A DNA stretch of 64,000 nucleotides from the NCBI RefSeq assembly GCF_018502485.1, contig NZ_CP075546.1; one strand, 5' to 3'. This document shows, one piece after another, positions 16,637 to 24,507 of this stretch. The translations under genes were made by a program, and so were the position numbers. Source of the stretch: Methanospirillum purgamenti (lineage in GTDB: Archaea > Halobacteriota > Methanomicrobia > Methanomicrobiales > Methanospirillaceae). Every line of letters starts with the position of its first letter. Position 1 is the stretch's first letter. The notes beneath the pieces are model-generated. The model was not told where the DNA came from, did not search any database, and was given only the letters and a program-made list of their open reading frames with translations.

Positions 16637-17035
16637 ATGATGAAAAACGAAGTGTTTATTACTGTCGTAGGTATCGCATTAATTTTATTTCTGTTTTTAG
16701 CGAATCAAGCGGCAGGTATGGCAATAGTAGCAATTGCATTCATTCTTTACAATTCTTATTGTGCTTACAATTATAAGGGAATGAAAAGCGTTCCATATGC
16801 AGCTGTACCAATAATTATTTTTATTGCATTCATGGCCTTGTCTTCTGACAAAACGCTTGCAAATATTATGATGTTTGTTTGGTTAGGTTCAATGGTTTAC
16901 TTTGCAATGAACGCAGATACAACAAAACCAGAAGAGAAACCTGTGATTACCCCGACGGGTAAGTTTTGTTCAGGGTATGGCGCTCCTGTAGAATTAGATG
17001 CATCTTTTTGTAAAGCATGCGGTGCAAAATTATGA
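16637..17035 (+). CDS. Membrane protein with degenerate C-terminal zinc ribbon
   Basis: 132 residues with four hydrophobic segments in the first ~95, then a linker and a C-terminal ribbon (FCSGYGAPVEL...FCKACGAKL). In the usual form both knuckles are CxxC. Here the second cysteine of the first pair is tyrosine, so zinc binding may be weak or lost. Many archaeal membrane proteins carry such a tail of unclear function. It shares its leader with the Ltp-like gene. Confidence 0.65.
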   Translation: MMKNEVFITVVGIALILFLFLANQAAGMAIVAIAFILYNSYCAYNYKGMKSVPYAAVPIIIFIAFMALSSDKTLANIMMFVWLGSMVYFAMNADTTKPEEKPVITPTGKFCSGYGAPVELDASFCKACGAKL

Positions 17036-17623
17036 GTGTTTAATTATTCTCGATTTATGATGAAAATTATGAGACAGCCCTAAAAATCCATATCAGCGCT
17101 GATAAGCATTGTAGATTACTTTAAACGAAAATCTAAACCACAAGAATCATCACTCGTCTTCAGGGATTAGAATATTCGACATAGATATCCACAAATAATA
17201 TTTATTCTCCATTTTTTACGCTCTTACTAGGGTAGCCACTCCTCCCGCAAACACATAACGATTACTAATAATCATATCGACAACAGTCAATCAAACTGAA
17301 TAACTCATAAATTACTATGCATATATATCCATATTACGCAATGATAAGAAAAAATAAGCAACCATATGCTAAGCAGACCCTAATTGGATTATGAAAGTTG
17401 TTAAAAATTTCAAGGCCTTTAATTCCTAACATATGAAAATCCCTTATTTGATTTGTTGGAGTGCCAGCATACACTACTAACAGATTCCCCCCTTTTATTA
17501 TGCAATGAATATAACCCAAACGGGTAGACAATTTCCTTACCCCACCTGTTTTTCTCTCACCTGACCGGATACCACACCTTCAGAATCAAATAGCATGGGA
17601 TACCAAAACCCTGAGAGATAATC
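17036..17623. other. Intergenic region at the island edge
   Basis: About 590 bases without a supported gene. A minus-strand frame at 17334-17531 has no start signal or recognisable domain and is not called. Composition shifts here from AT-rich to balanced, marking the end of the accessory stretch. Confidence 0.45.
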
Positions 17624-19054
17624 ATGTCGCTCAATTCCCCTGCAGGTATTGATCAATCAGCCCTCACATGCCTTCTTGACGACGCATGTTTCACCAAAAA
17701 ACACAGAAAAATCTGGTTTCTCTCATCGATGGGTATCCTCCTTGACGGATTTGACCTGTTTGTCCTTTCAGTCGCCCTGCCTCTCATTATTCATTATTTT
17801 GGTGCCTCAGCATTAGAGGCCGGTCTCATTGGAGCTGCTGCAACACTTGGGGCGATAGCAGGGTCTATCATCGGAGGCCGGCTTACTGACAAATACGGGC
17901 GAAAGAAGATTTTTCTCCTGGATCTCGGACTCTTTGTTATTGCGGCAATATGCTGTGGAATGGCATGGAGCGTGGAAAGTCTGATACTCTTCCGGTTCAT
18001 TCTGGGTCTCGGTGTCGGGGCAGACTATCCCATCTGTGCATCCTATGTCTCGGAATTCATGCCAAAAAACATCAGAGGCAGGATGCTCATCGGGGCATTC
18101 TCATTCCAGGCGGTCGGGATATTCCTTGCTGCAGCCATCGGACTATTAATTCTCGTTCTTTATCCCAATGAACTGGCATGGCGGTTTATGCTTCTTGTCG
18201 GTGCCATTCCTGCAACCATCATCCTTGTAGCACGACGGGACATTCCGGAGAGTGCCAGATGGCATATGAAAAGGGGTGAAACAACGGATGCCATCCGGAT
18301 TATCTGTAAAACTCTGCATGATCTGCCAGGAGCAATGAAAGACTGCATCTCACAATTCCGGATATCCCACTCCAGCATCAATGAAAAACCGGATGTGAAA
18401 AGTCAGCCCTATTCGGTTTTGTTTTCAAAGGAGATGCGAAAAAGGACAATACTTGTTACCGTTCCCTGGTTTTTGATGGATGTGGTCTTTTACGGAATTG
18501 GAATATTTACTCCTCTTCTCCTTGCTGCCATGGCATTTGAAGGGAGTGGAACAAATTTCATTGCAGATGATATCCTGGCTACCGAGGGGACAGCATTTCT
18601 TGATATCTTCCTGATTATCGGATTTATCCTGAATATTATCCTGATAGAACGCCTTGGACGAATGAAACTGCAGATCATCGGATTTACAGGCATGGCAGTG
18701 GGCCTTGGTATCCTGATTATTGGATCCCTGTACAATTCAACCATGATTGGTCTTCTCTTTGTAGGGTTTGCGATCTACAACCTGCTCATGAATATGGGAC
18801 CGAATGCAACGACATTTGTCCTGCCGGCAGAGTTGTATCCAACAGAGATGCGGGCTACAGCCCATGGGTTTGCTGCCGGAATCGCCAAACTGGGGGCTGC
18901 TCTGGGTATCATTCTCGTTCCCATACTCAAGGAGGGGTGGGGTATACCGGTAACGCTTGGAGTCATGCTTGGACTCGTCCTTTTGGCCCTTATTATCACA
19001 TTCCTGTGCAGGATTGAGACAACCGGGAGATCTCTTGAAGATATTACCGAATAA
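17624..19054 (+). CDS. MFS transporter, sugar/phosphate porter type
   Basis: 476 residues with about 12 membrane segments. Hallmarks are the loop 2-3 motif GGRLTDKYGRKKIF, the helix 4 region LGLGVGADYPICASYVSEF (GADYP is typical of the Pho84-like group) and PESARWHMKRGET after helix 6. It likely runs substrate:proton symport across the cytoplasmic membrane; phosphate or an organic acid are candidates and the substrate cannot be fixed from sequence. It stands alone, with GAGAGA before the ATG. Confidence 0.85.
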   Translation: MSLNSPAGIDQSALTCLLDDACFTKKHRKIWFLSSMGILLDGFDLFVLSVALPLIIHYFGASALEAGLIGAAATLGAIAGSIIGGRLTDKYGRKKIFLLDLGLFVIAAICCGMAWSVESLILFRFILGLGVGADYPICASYVSEFMPKNIRGRMLIGAFSFQAVGIFLAAAIGLLILVLYPNELAWRFMLLVGAIPATIILVARRDIPESARWHMKRGETTDAIRIICKTLHDLPGAMKDCISQFRISHSSINEKPDVKSQPYSVLFSKEMRKRTILVTVPWFLMDVVFYGIGIFTPLLLAAMAFEGSGTNFIADDILATEGTAFLDIFLIIGFILNIILIERLGRMKLQIIGFTGMAVGLGILIIGSLYNSTMIGLLFVGFAIYNLLMNMGPNATTFVLPAELYPTEMRATAHGFAAGIAKLGAALGIILVPILKEGWGIPVTLGVMLGLVLLALIITFLCRIETTGRSLEDITE

Positions 19055-19267
19055 TGAAACACAGGTCGTTTTTTGAGATATACTCTCATTCCCCTTTTTT
19101 TTAATATTATAGAATGGCAGGCACTGGTCCCCAGCATACCATCCAAACCAGACATTCCATAAAAAACGTGAATTCTGGAGATGCACCAATCAGAAATAGT
19201 TCCATTGTCCTGCATCATCTATAAATATCCAAAAGAAATAGTGTATATTCACGTATCAGGTGAAATC

Positions 19268-19954
19268 ATGAGAATAGGAGAGAAAATTAGCAATTCAATT
19301 GAATTCACGAACGAGGCCCTCTTTGGTAAATGGGTCAGATGGATTATGCTGGTCATCGCTTCAATCGTAATGCCAATCATGTACGGCTACACCGTCCGAA
19401 TTATGAGAGGAGTCCAGCCTGCATATGAGGAAGAATCATTCTTTTCCCTCTTCATTGATGGTGTTAAGCTCCTCGTCATATACCTGATATATATGATAAT
19501 ACCGCTCATCGCATTTGCAATTACCATCGGAGTTACCGCATTTAATGTCATACAAACGGGTGGTAATTTCACCATGGATTCCCTCCTCCCGATTGCTGGA
19601 GCACTGATTGCCGGGGGAGTAATCACCATCATCATCGGGTTTATCTTTATGCTCCTCAATATCATTGGATCTGTCAGATTTGCACGAACCCAAAGCATGA
19701 AAGAGGCATTCGCATTCGGGGAGATATTCTCAACTATCGGGAAAATTGGATGGCTGAACTACATCTTCTCCCTGATTGTCCTTTTCATTGTCGTATTTCT
19801 CATCGTGATTGTGGTAACCATTGTTGAAGTAATACTCGGATTCATTCCCATTCTTGGATTGATCATCGGATGGGTTATCAGTCTGTTCCTCGGACCATAT
19901 ATCTCCATCATGATGAGCAGATACTACTCTCTTCTTTATGATGAGGGAATGTAA
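19268..19954 (+). CDS. DUF4013 membrane protein
   Basis: 228 residues from ATG 19268, chosen because AGGTGA precedes it and the 12742 paralogue begins equivalently; the frame is open to 19181. Family marks: GKWVRWIMLVIAS, RIMRGVQPAYEEE, GSVRFARTQSM and the end RYYSLLYDEGM. About six membrane segments. It is the closest paralogue to the IS-hit gene and shows what that gene's natural C-terminus looked like. A T-rich stretch after the stop may terminate transcription. Function unknown. Confidence 0.85.
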   Translation: MRIGEKISNSIEFTNEALFGKWVRWIMLVIASIVMPIMYGYTVRIMRGVQPAYEEESFFSLFIDGVKLLVIYLIYMIIPLIAFAITIGVTAFNVIQTGGNFTMDSLLPIAGALIAGGVITIIIGFIFMLLNIIGSVRFARTQSMKEAFAFGEIFSTIGKIGWLNYIFSLIVLFIVVFLIVIVVTIVEVILGFIPILGLIIGWVISLFLGPYISIMMSRYYSLLYDEGM

Positions 19955-20039
19955 CCCATCCTTTTTTCCTTCCCCCTCTTGTGCCCCGGCAGCAACGCCT
20001 ACCCATGATATTTTATCCATGCACGTACATCTCTAACAT

Positions 20040-20432
20040 ATGTCAACGGAAGACGTGCTCAAAGAGGCAACAAAAAATATCAATGATCTCATCTCAGCCA
20101 GGCGGGTAATGGGCGACCCGGTTGATCTCGGGGACAAGGTGGTCATACCGGTTACGAGGTTTGGACTGGCTTTCGGAGCAGGAAGCGGGAAAGGGAAGGA
20201 AGGAGACGGGAGCGGTGCCGGAGGTGGCGGGGGAATTGAACCGATGGCTCTGCTGGTCGCTCATAAGGAGATCAAAGGAGCGGAAGGAATCCAGGTCTTC
20301 TCGCTCAAGAAGGAGAACCCGGTAGCCCAGGTGATTACTGCACTGAGCGAATCACTCGTGCCCCAGGTCATCGAGCTGGTCAAACAGAAAGAACCGGCAT
20401 CTGCCAGTCCGACTGAAGAAGAGAAATCATAG
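20040..20432 (+). CDS. GerW/YtfJ family protein
   Basis: 130 residues. VDLGDKVVIPVTRFGLAFGAGSG, then a Gly-rich loop and EPMALLVAHK, mark the GerW (spore protein YtfJ, PF09579) family. In Bacillus GerW is needed for germination of some mutants. In non-sporing archaea the role is unknown. The next gene encodes DUF2953, the same pairing as ytfJ-ytfI in Bacillus, so the partnership is older than sporulation. The C-terminus is a low-complexity acidic tail. Confidence 0.85.
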   Translation: MSTEDVLKEATKNINDLISARRVMGDPVDLGDKVVIPVTRFGLAFGAGSGKGKEGDGSGAGGGGGIEPMALLVAHKEIKGAEGIQVFSLKKENPVAQVITALSESLVPQVIELVKQKEPASASPTEEEKS

Positions 20433-20440
20433 GAGTGCCT

Positions 20441-21088
20441 ATGTTCCATCCGGCTGGAGATCTGCTTGTCACGGTCGGCATTATCCTGTTTTTATTCATT
20501 TTTTTGAGATTTATCTACACGATACCCCTGAAAATCTCACTTGCGGCAGAACGGGATCAGGCCCGGCTGTGTGGTGAGAGTGATGTGGGATTTGGACCAT
20601 TCAGTATTGCGTTTCTCTATGATGGGACCTTAAAGGGAGAGATGAGTATCATGGGGAGGCATCTGTTTTCGTTTTCCATACCGACAACAGGGGAGGAGGA
20701 TAACGAACCAGAAAAAGAGAAGTCGGAGGAAGAGGGCTTTCAATCCGGGATGAGATGGGTACCGGTGATATTTCAGGGAAGCAGACGAATCATCAGACAT
20801 TTCAGAATTGATACCCTCACCTGTCATGTACGGATAGGCTGTGGTGATCCCTGCACAACCGGGATGGTGTATGGGTATATCCAGGCAATTATTCCGTTAC
20901 TTCCTGGAGAACATGACATCTGCATTATTCCTGATTTTTATGATCCGGCCCTTCTCGGTCACTGCAGGCTAGATACCCTGTTTGTGCACCCATTCTCTCT
21001 TCTCGTCTATCTCTCCAGGTTAATCATTCCCGAGGTGCTTAGAAAGCCGGTGACTTCAGGAGGGAAGATTGATACAGAATCCGGATGA
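20441..21088 (+). CDS. DUF2953 membrane-anchored protein
   Basis: 215 residues from ATG 20441, with AGGAG five bases upstream overlapping the gerW stop. One N-terminal membrane segment (LLVTVGIILFLFIFLRFIY) precedes a beta-rich DUF2953 domain with WVPVIFQGSRRIIRHFRI, the CHVRIGCGDPCTTGMVYG region and a C-terminal hydrophobic patch. The domain is the YtfI type that accompanies GerW in Firmicutes. Its stop overlaps the next small gene by 20 bases. Together they look like a membrane-tethered module of unknown function. Confidence 0.8.
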   Translation: MFHPAGDLLVTVGIILFLFIFLRFIYTIPLKISLAAERDQARLCGESDVGFGPFSIAFLYDGTLKGEMSIMGRHLFSFSIPTTGEEDNEPEKEKSEEEGFQSGMRWVPVIFQGSRRIIRHFRIDTLTCHVRIGCGDPCTTGMVYGYIQAIIPLLPGEHDICIIPDFYDPALLGHCRLDTLFVHPFSLLVYLSRLIIPEVLRKPVTSGGKIDTESG

Positions 21089-21311
21089 TACGATTAGAAT
21101 CCTGGAGCCGGTTGCTTTGGCAGGAAGAGTAATATACCCGGTTGTCAGGATACATGCAGGGATTGGGCAGCAGGGAGGAATGATACTTGTCAAACCTTGT
21201 GCTCTGCTCATCCAGGAAGATGAGGCATGGTTTTTTGTATCAGTTGGTGATTCGGTTCCTGATATTACAACCCTGATTTCTCTCTTATCTATTCAGACAC
21301 AGAACAGATAA
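21069..21311 (+). CDS. Short GerW-like protein, TTG start
   Basis: 80 residues. The start is a TTG at 21069 preceded by AGGAGGG; no ATG is available in this frame. The core ILEPVALAGRVIYPVVRIHAGIG, a Gly pair, then LVKPCALLIQEDEAWFFVS follows the same pattern as the GerW at 20040 (VDLGDKVVIPVTRF...PMALLVAHK), so it looks like a minimal GerW domain without the Gly-rich insert. It is translationally coupled to DUF2953 (20-base overlap). Confidence 0.65.
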   Translation: MIQNPDDTIRILEPVALAGRVIYPVVRIHAGIGQQGGMILVKPCALLIQEDEAWFFVSVGDSVPDITTLISLLSIQTQNR

Positions 21312-21667
21312 TCGGACGCCCTGTCCTTGAACACATGTGAAAATGAGAGTTATCATAAACCGGTACTTACCTGCTTCCTGAGAAGCCCACATACCGGCTG
21401 GCAGAATGGATACGATACCTGCTATTCACCACCGGGGGGAGGATCAAGGGAGAAAAAGGAATAGTACTGTTCAACAACGGTGCCACGGACAAGAACGTCG
21501 GCTGGCATGATGAATAATTCCCTGAGTACCAGATAGTGCTTTTGTATAGAGATTCTATAGCCTTCATGAATTACTGCAAGGGAATATCAGACCCCGGACA
21601 AAATCAGTGAGGACAGAACGCATAGCAATCAAAAAATTAATACAGTAGGTAATATTAATTGTAATAC
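21312..21667. other. Intergenic region with possible decayed coding sequence
   Basis: About 355 bases. From ~21370 a plus-strand frame reads protein-like residues (RLAEWIRYLLFTTGGRI) and is broken by a stop near 21511. This may be an old gene fragment, but the evidence is weak. A repeat-rich stretch with TAATA words precedes the regulator at 21668 and could be its operator. Confidence 0.3.
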
Positions 21668-21913
21668 ATGGCGAAAGCAAAACCTAAGAGTCATGCAAGT
21701 GTCTCTCTCCGGATGCCTATTGAATTAAAGGATGCACTGGACAGTTATGTGGCAGAACATGAGCTGAGCTCGATGTCTGAAGCGATCATCGCCATTCTTG
21801 TTGAGAAATTAAACCCACCTATCCCGGGATTATGCTGGCCATGTAATTATCAGAACCCGGTTGATGCAAAATTCTGTTGCAAGTGTGGAAAGAAATTGAA
21901 AACTGATCAATGA
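21668..21913 (+). CDS. Ribbon-helix-helix protein with C-terminal zinc ribbon
   Basis: 81 residues. The N-terminal half fits a ribbon-helix-helix DNA-binding fold (HASVSLRMPIELKDALDSYV...SMSEAIIAILVEKL). The C-terminal half is a zinc ribbon (CWPC...CCKCGKKL). RHH proteins dimerise and bind DNA through the beta-ribbon; the added ribbon could bind a partner or sense metal or redox state. The flavodoxin-like gene 70 bases downstream is a plausible target. The TAATA-rich stretch before the ATG may be an autoregulatory site. Confidence 0.75.
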   Translation: MAKAKPKSHASVSLRMPIELKDALDSYVAEHELSSMSEAIIAILVEKLNPPIPGLCWPCNYQNPVDAKFCCKCGKKLKTDQ

Positions 21914-21982
21914 TACGTAATACCAGTAGTAGTACAGAGATACATACAAGAATTCATAACAGATAACGATGAGGTATACAAG

Positions 21983-22537
21983 ATGAGAATTGTCAGCATT
22001 ATAGGAAGTCACCGGAAAAACGGGAACACTGAAACAATGCTTAAGGCATTTGACAAGGAGTTCAAATCACTCGATATTCCGGATTATAAGAATAAGTTGT
22101 ACAACATTTCGGAGATGAACATCTACCCGTGCAGATCCTGCCTGAAATGTAAAAGGAAAGATAACTGTATCATTGAAGATGATTTCGGAAAAGTAGCTCT
22201 CAAGATGATCCAGAGTGATCTCATCATTATGGGTTCACCAGTATACTTCTCGGATGTGAGTGCCCAGATTAAAGCCCTCTTTGACCGGACCTACTCCCTC
22301 TGGCATGAAAAGAAATTAAAAGGGAAAAATATCATCTTCGTCGCTACCTGTGCAGAGTATGGGTCCGGACATACCATTGATACCATGCGGCACTGGGCAT
22401 TGGATCATGAGATGAATATCATCGCAACCGTCGAGGGAAAAAGCGAGAAGAAGGGAAAGGTCCTTGAGAATGAGATGACCATCAAGGCAATTGTGGATGC
22501 TGTCCGGGCATGTGATGGGATAATCTCATCTACATAA
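21983..22537 (+). CDS. Flavodoxin-fold FMN reductase / iron-sulfur flavoprotein-like
   Basis: 184 residues. An N-terminal phosphate-binding loop (GSHRKNGNTETML) and PVYFSDVSAQIKALFDRTY mark the NADPH-dependent FMN reductase / iron-sulfur flavoprotein family. The cysteine group YPCRSCLKCKRKDNC could hold a [4Fe-4S] cluster as in methanogen iron-sulfur flavoproteins, though the spacing is not fully classic. It probably carries out electron transfer in the cytoplasm, perhaps in oxygen or oxidant defence. It is similar in layout to the protein at 23659. Confidence 0.8.
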   Translation: MRIVSIIGSHRKNGNTETMLKAFDKEFKSLDIPDYKNKLYNISEMNIYPCRSCLKCKRKDNCIIEDDFGKVALKMIQSDLIIMGSPVYFSDVSAQIKALFDRTYSLWHEKKLKGKNIIFVATCAEYGSGHTIDTMRHWALDHEMNIIATVEGKSEKKGKVLENEMTIKAIVDAVRACDGIISST

Positions 22538-22725
22538 ATACCATGTACCAAAATTTTCCAAATAATTTTAGATTTATTCAAAATTAGCAAAATCCGCACA
22601 ATTTAAGAGATTAAGACCGAAATTCATTTTTACAGACTCTATAAAAAATTGGGAAACGGGTAGCATTTCCCATCTATTGCAACATTATTTCTATTCGCCT
22701 ATGAGTTTTCAAAGATATCTGATCT

Positions 22726-22740
22726 GAAAAATATATAACT
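22726..22740 (+). promoter_or_regulatory. Probable TATA promoter of the ArsR-flavodoxin operon
   Basis: AAAAATATATAACT lies ~35 bases before the ATG at 22769, a spacing that fits a TATA box with a very short leader. A second A/T word (CCTATATAC) is closer to the start. Confidence 0.45.
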
Positions 22741-22768
22741 ACATAAGCAAATACCTATATACTAACCT

Positions 22769-23662
22769 ATGGATATATGCAACAAGTGTGAAGAGTGTAC
22801 AAAACTCTGTGAGATCGTTCCAAAAATGGCAGGCGTTTTCAAAGCCCTTGGTGATCTCACCAGACTGAGAATAATATATCTCCTGACCACTGACACGACC
22901 GGTACACTGGGGGTGTCTGAACTTGCAACCAGACTTGGTATCTCCCAACCTGCAGTTTCCCAGCATTTAAAAACCCTCAAATCAGAAGGCATTGTTGATT
23001 CACGCCGGAATGGATTTTATATATACTATACTATAAACCGCGACCGGATGGTGGAATTCCGGGATAATTTTGAGCTGATGTATTCGAGTGTCATGGGAAG
23101 ATGCAACCGGGAACTTATCCGGAAATCCTCACCAGATCAGGGATTCAGGGCATGTATTATCTATTATTCATATTCAGGGATTACCCGCCATATTGCTGAA
23201 GAGATACGAAATGCCAGCGGGTGTGATCTCATTGAGGTCAGAACGAAAAAACCCTATTCTTCCTTTTCAGCATACACCACGGGAGTTTTTCGATCCAGGA
23301 AGATGGCATGTGATCCGATTGAACCAGACACTATCGATGTTTCACCGTATGATCTCATCGTAATGGGAACACCGGTTTGGGCATGGAAACCTGCTCCTGC
23401 CATGAATGCTGCTGTCCAGGCACTGAAGGGATGTGAGGGAAAGAGAGTCGTGGTTATTACTACCTGTTCCAATCAGCCGGGCGAAGCTCTCCCGATTCTG
23501 AAGGAATCGCTGACCCGCCGCGGCGCCATCGTTGCCCTAGAGATCTCACTTACCTCAGAGGACACAAAGAATCCTGATGCCGGGGGAGAAATTCTCCGAA
23601 GAATCATTGAGGCACAACCATTCGGAGATACCACAAAAACACTGGATTCGGAGGAGAAATGA
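22769..23662 (+). CDS. ArsR-type regulator fused to a flavodoxin domain
   Basis: 297 residues. The N-terminus has a cysteine cluster (CNKCEECTKLC), followed by an ArsR winged helix (FKALGDLTRLRIIYLL, then LGISQPAVSQHLKTLKSEGIV). From ~130 onward comes a flavodoxin domain (ACIIYYSYSGITRHIAEEI, then DLIVMGTPVWAWKPAPAMN). The fusion suggests a regulator whose DNA binding responds to FMN or cluster redox state, or to metal bound by the N-terminal cysteines. Its stop overlaps the next gene as ATGA, so the operon continues with a flavoprotein and a radical SAM enzyme. It may control its own operon. Confidence 0.85.
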   Translation: MDICNKCEECTKLCEIVPKMAGVFKALGDLTRLRIIYLLTTDTTGTLGVSELATRLGISQPAVSQHLKTLKSEGIVDSRRNGFYIYYTINRDRMVEFRDNFELMYSSVMGRCNRELIRKSSPDQGFRACIIYYSYSGITRHIAEEIRNASGCDLIEVRTKKPYSSFSAYTTGVFRSRKMACDPIEPDTIDVSPYDLIVMGTPVWAWKPAPAMNAAVQALKGCEGKRVVVITTCSNQPGEALPILKESLTRRGAIVALEISLTSEDTKNPDAGGEILRRIIEAQPFGDTTKTLDSEEK

Positions 23663-24477
23663 GCACCACAGATCCAAAACATATCCTGATCATCATGGGA
23701 AGCCCCCGGAAAGGGAACACGTTCCATGCATGTGAAATGTTCAGAGAGTACCTGGAGCAGGAGATTCCGGTTCAATGTGAATATATCTGGCTGAAAGACC
23801 TCAACCTGCATCCCTGTAGAGGCTGTCTTCTCTGTTTCACTAAAGGAGAACAGGCATGTCCCATCCATGATGATATCCCAGGAATTCAGGAGAAGATGAG
23901 AAAGGCCGATGCAGTCATTTTTGCATCCCCAGTTTATGCAATGAATGTACCAAGCCAGTTGAAACTCATGATAGACCGGCTCTCTTTTACGTTCCACCGG
24001 CCGGAATATTTTGATAAAAAGGCCTTTCTTATCGCAACCACCGGAGCACTCGGACATGAGGATGTGCTGAAATACCTGGCAGATGTAGCAGGCATTTGGG
24101 GGTTTGAGGTCGTTGGAAAAGCAGGAATGGTTACACCAATTCCGGTCCCTGCCCACCTTGCAGAGAGAAACAGGAAAACCCTGCAACAAACAGCTCATAC
24201 CTTTTCCGCTGCATTGAAGCGAACCAGGAGAAGATCTCCGGGACTGAAAGATGTCATTATCTTTCACGGACAGCGTGCAGCCTTTTCCCAGCTCAAGGCC
24301 GTGTCTCCTGCAGACTACCACTATTGGAATGAAAAAGGATGGCTTGACAAAAAGGTGAAGTTTTTTGTTCCTGTTCCGGTCAATCCCCTCTCCCATGCCA
24401 TCGGCGTTCTTGTCGAATGGATTGCGGCTAAAAAAGTGCGAAAAGATTTGATTCAGAATCCGGGTGCCAACGAATGA
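23659..24477 (+). CDS. Flavodoxin-fold NAD(P)H-dependent oxidoreductase
   Basis: 272 residues. The FMN phosphate loop is GSPRKGNTFHACEMF; HPCRGCLLCFTKGEQACP is a cysteine-rich segment like that in iron-sulfur flavoproteins; FASPVYAMNVPSQLKLMIDR is the second flavin contact region. The extra ~80 residues at the C-terminus are basic and then hydrophobic (VPVPVNPLSHAIGVLVEWI), perhaps membrane-associated. The start overlaps the upstream fusion gene by 4 bases. It probably passes electrons to the radical SAM enzyme next door; this is inference. Confidence 0.8.
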   Translation: MSTTDPKHILIIMGSPRKGNTFHACEMFREYLEQEIPVQCEYIWLKDLNLHPCRGCLLCFTKGEQACPIHDDIPGIQEKMRKADAVIFASPVYAMNVPSQLKLMIDRLSFTFHRPEYFDKKAFLIATTGALGHEDVLKYLADVAGIWGFEVVGKAGMVTPIPVPAHLAERNRKTLQQTAHTFSAALKRTRRRSPGLKDVIIFHGQRAAFSQLKAVSPADYHYWNEKGWLDKKVKFFVPVPVNPLSHAIGVLVEWIAAKKVRKDLIQNPGANE

Positions 24478-24507
24478 TCCAAACAAGGTTCATCGACGGA
24501 GGATTCT

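Noticed and set aside
18737..19218. Long minus-strand frames at the end of the MFS gene
   Set aside because: They are shadows of the transporter and flank. Composition is arginine/serine-rich with no start signal.
21367..21567. Minus-strand frame of 66 codons between the GerW-like and RHH genes
   Set aside because: There is no start signal. The plus strand looks slightly more protein-like, but it is interrupted, so only a possible remnant is noted.
23473..24486. 337-codon minus-strand frame opposite the flavoprotein gene
   Set aside because: It is long but antisense to a gene with clear flavodoxin and cysteine motifs and a coupled start. Its own sequence shows no domain.
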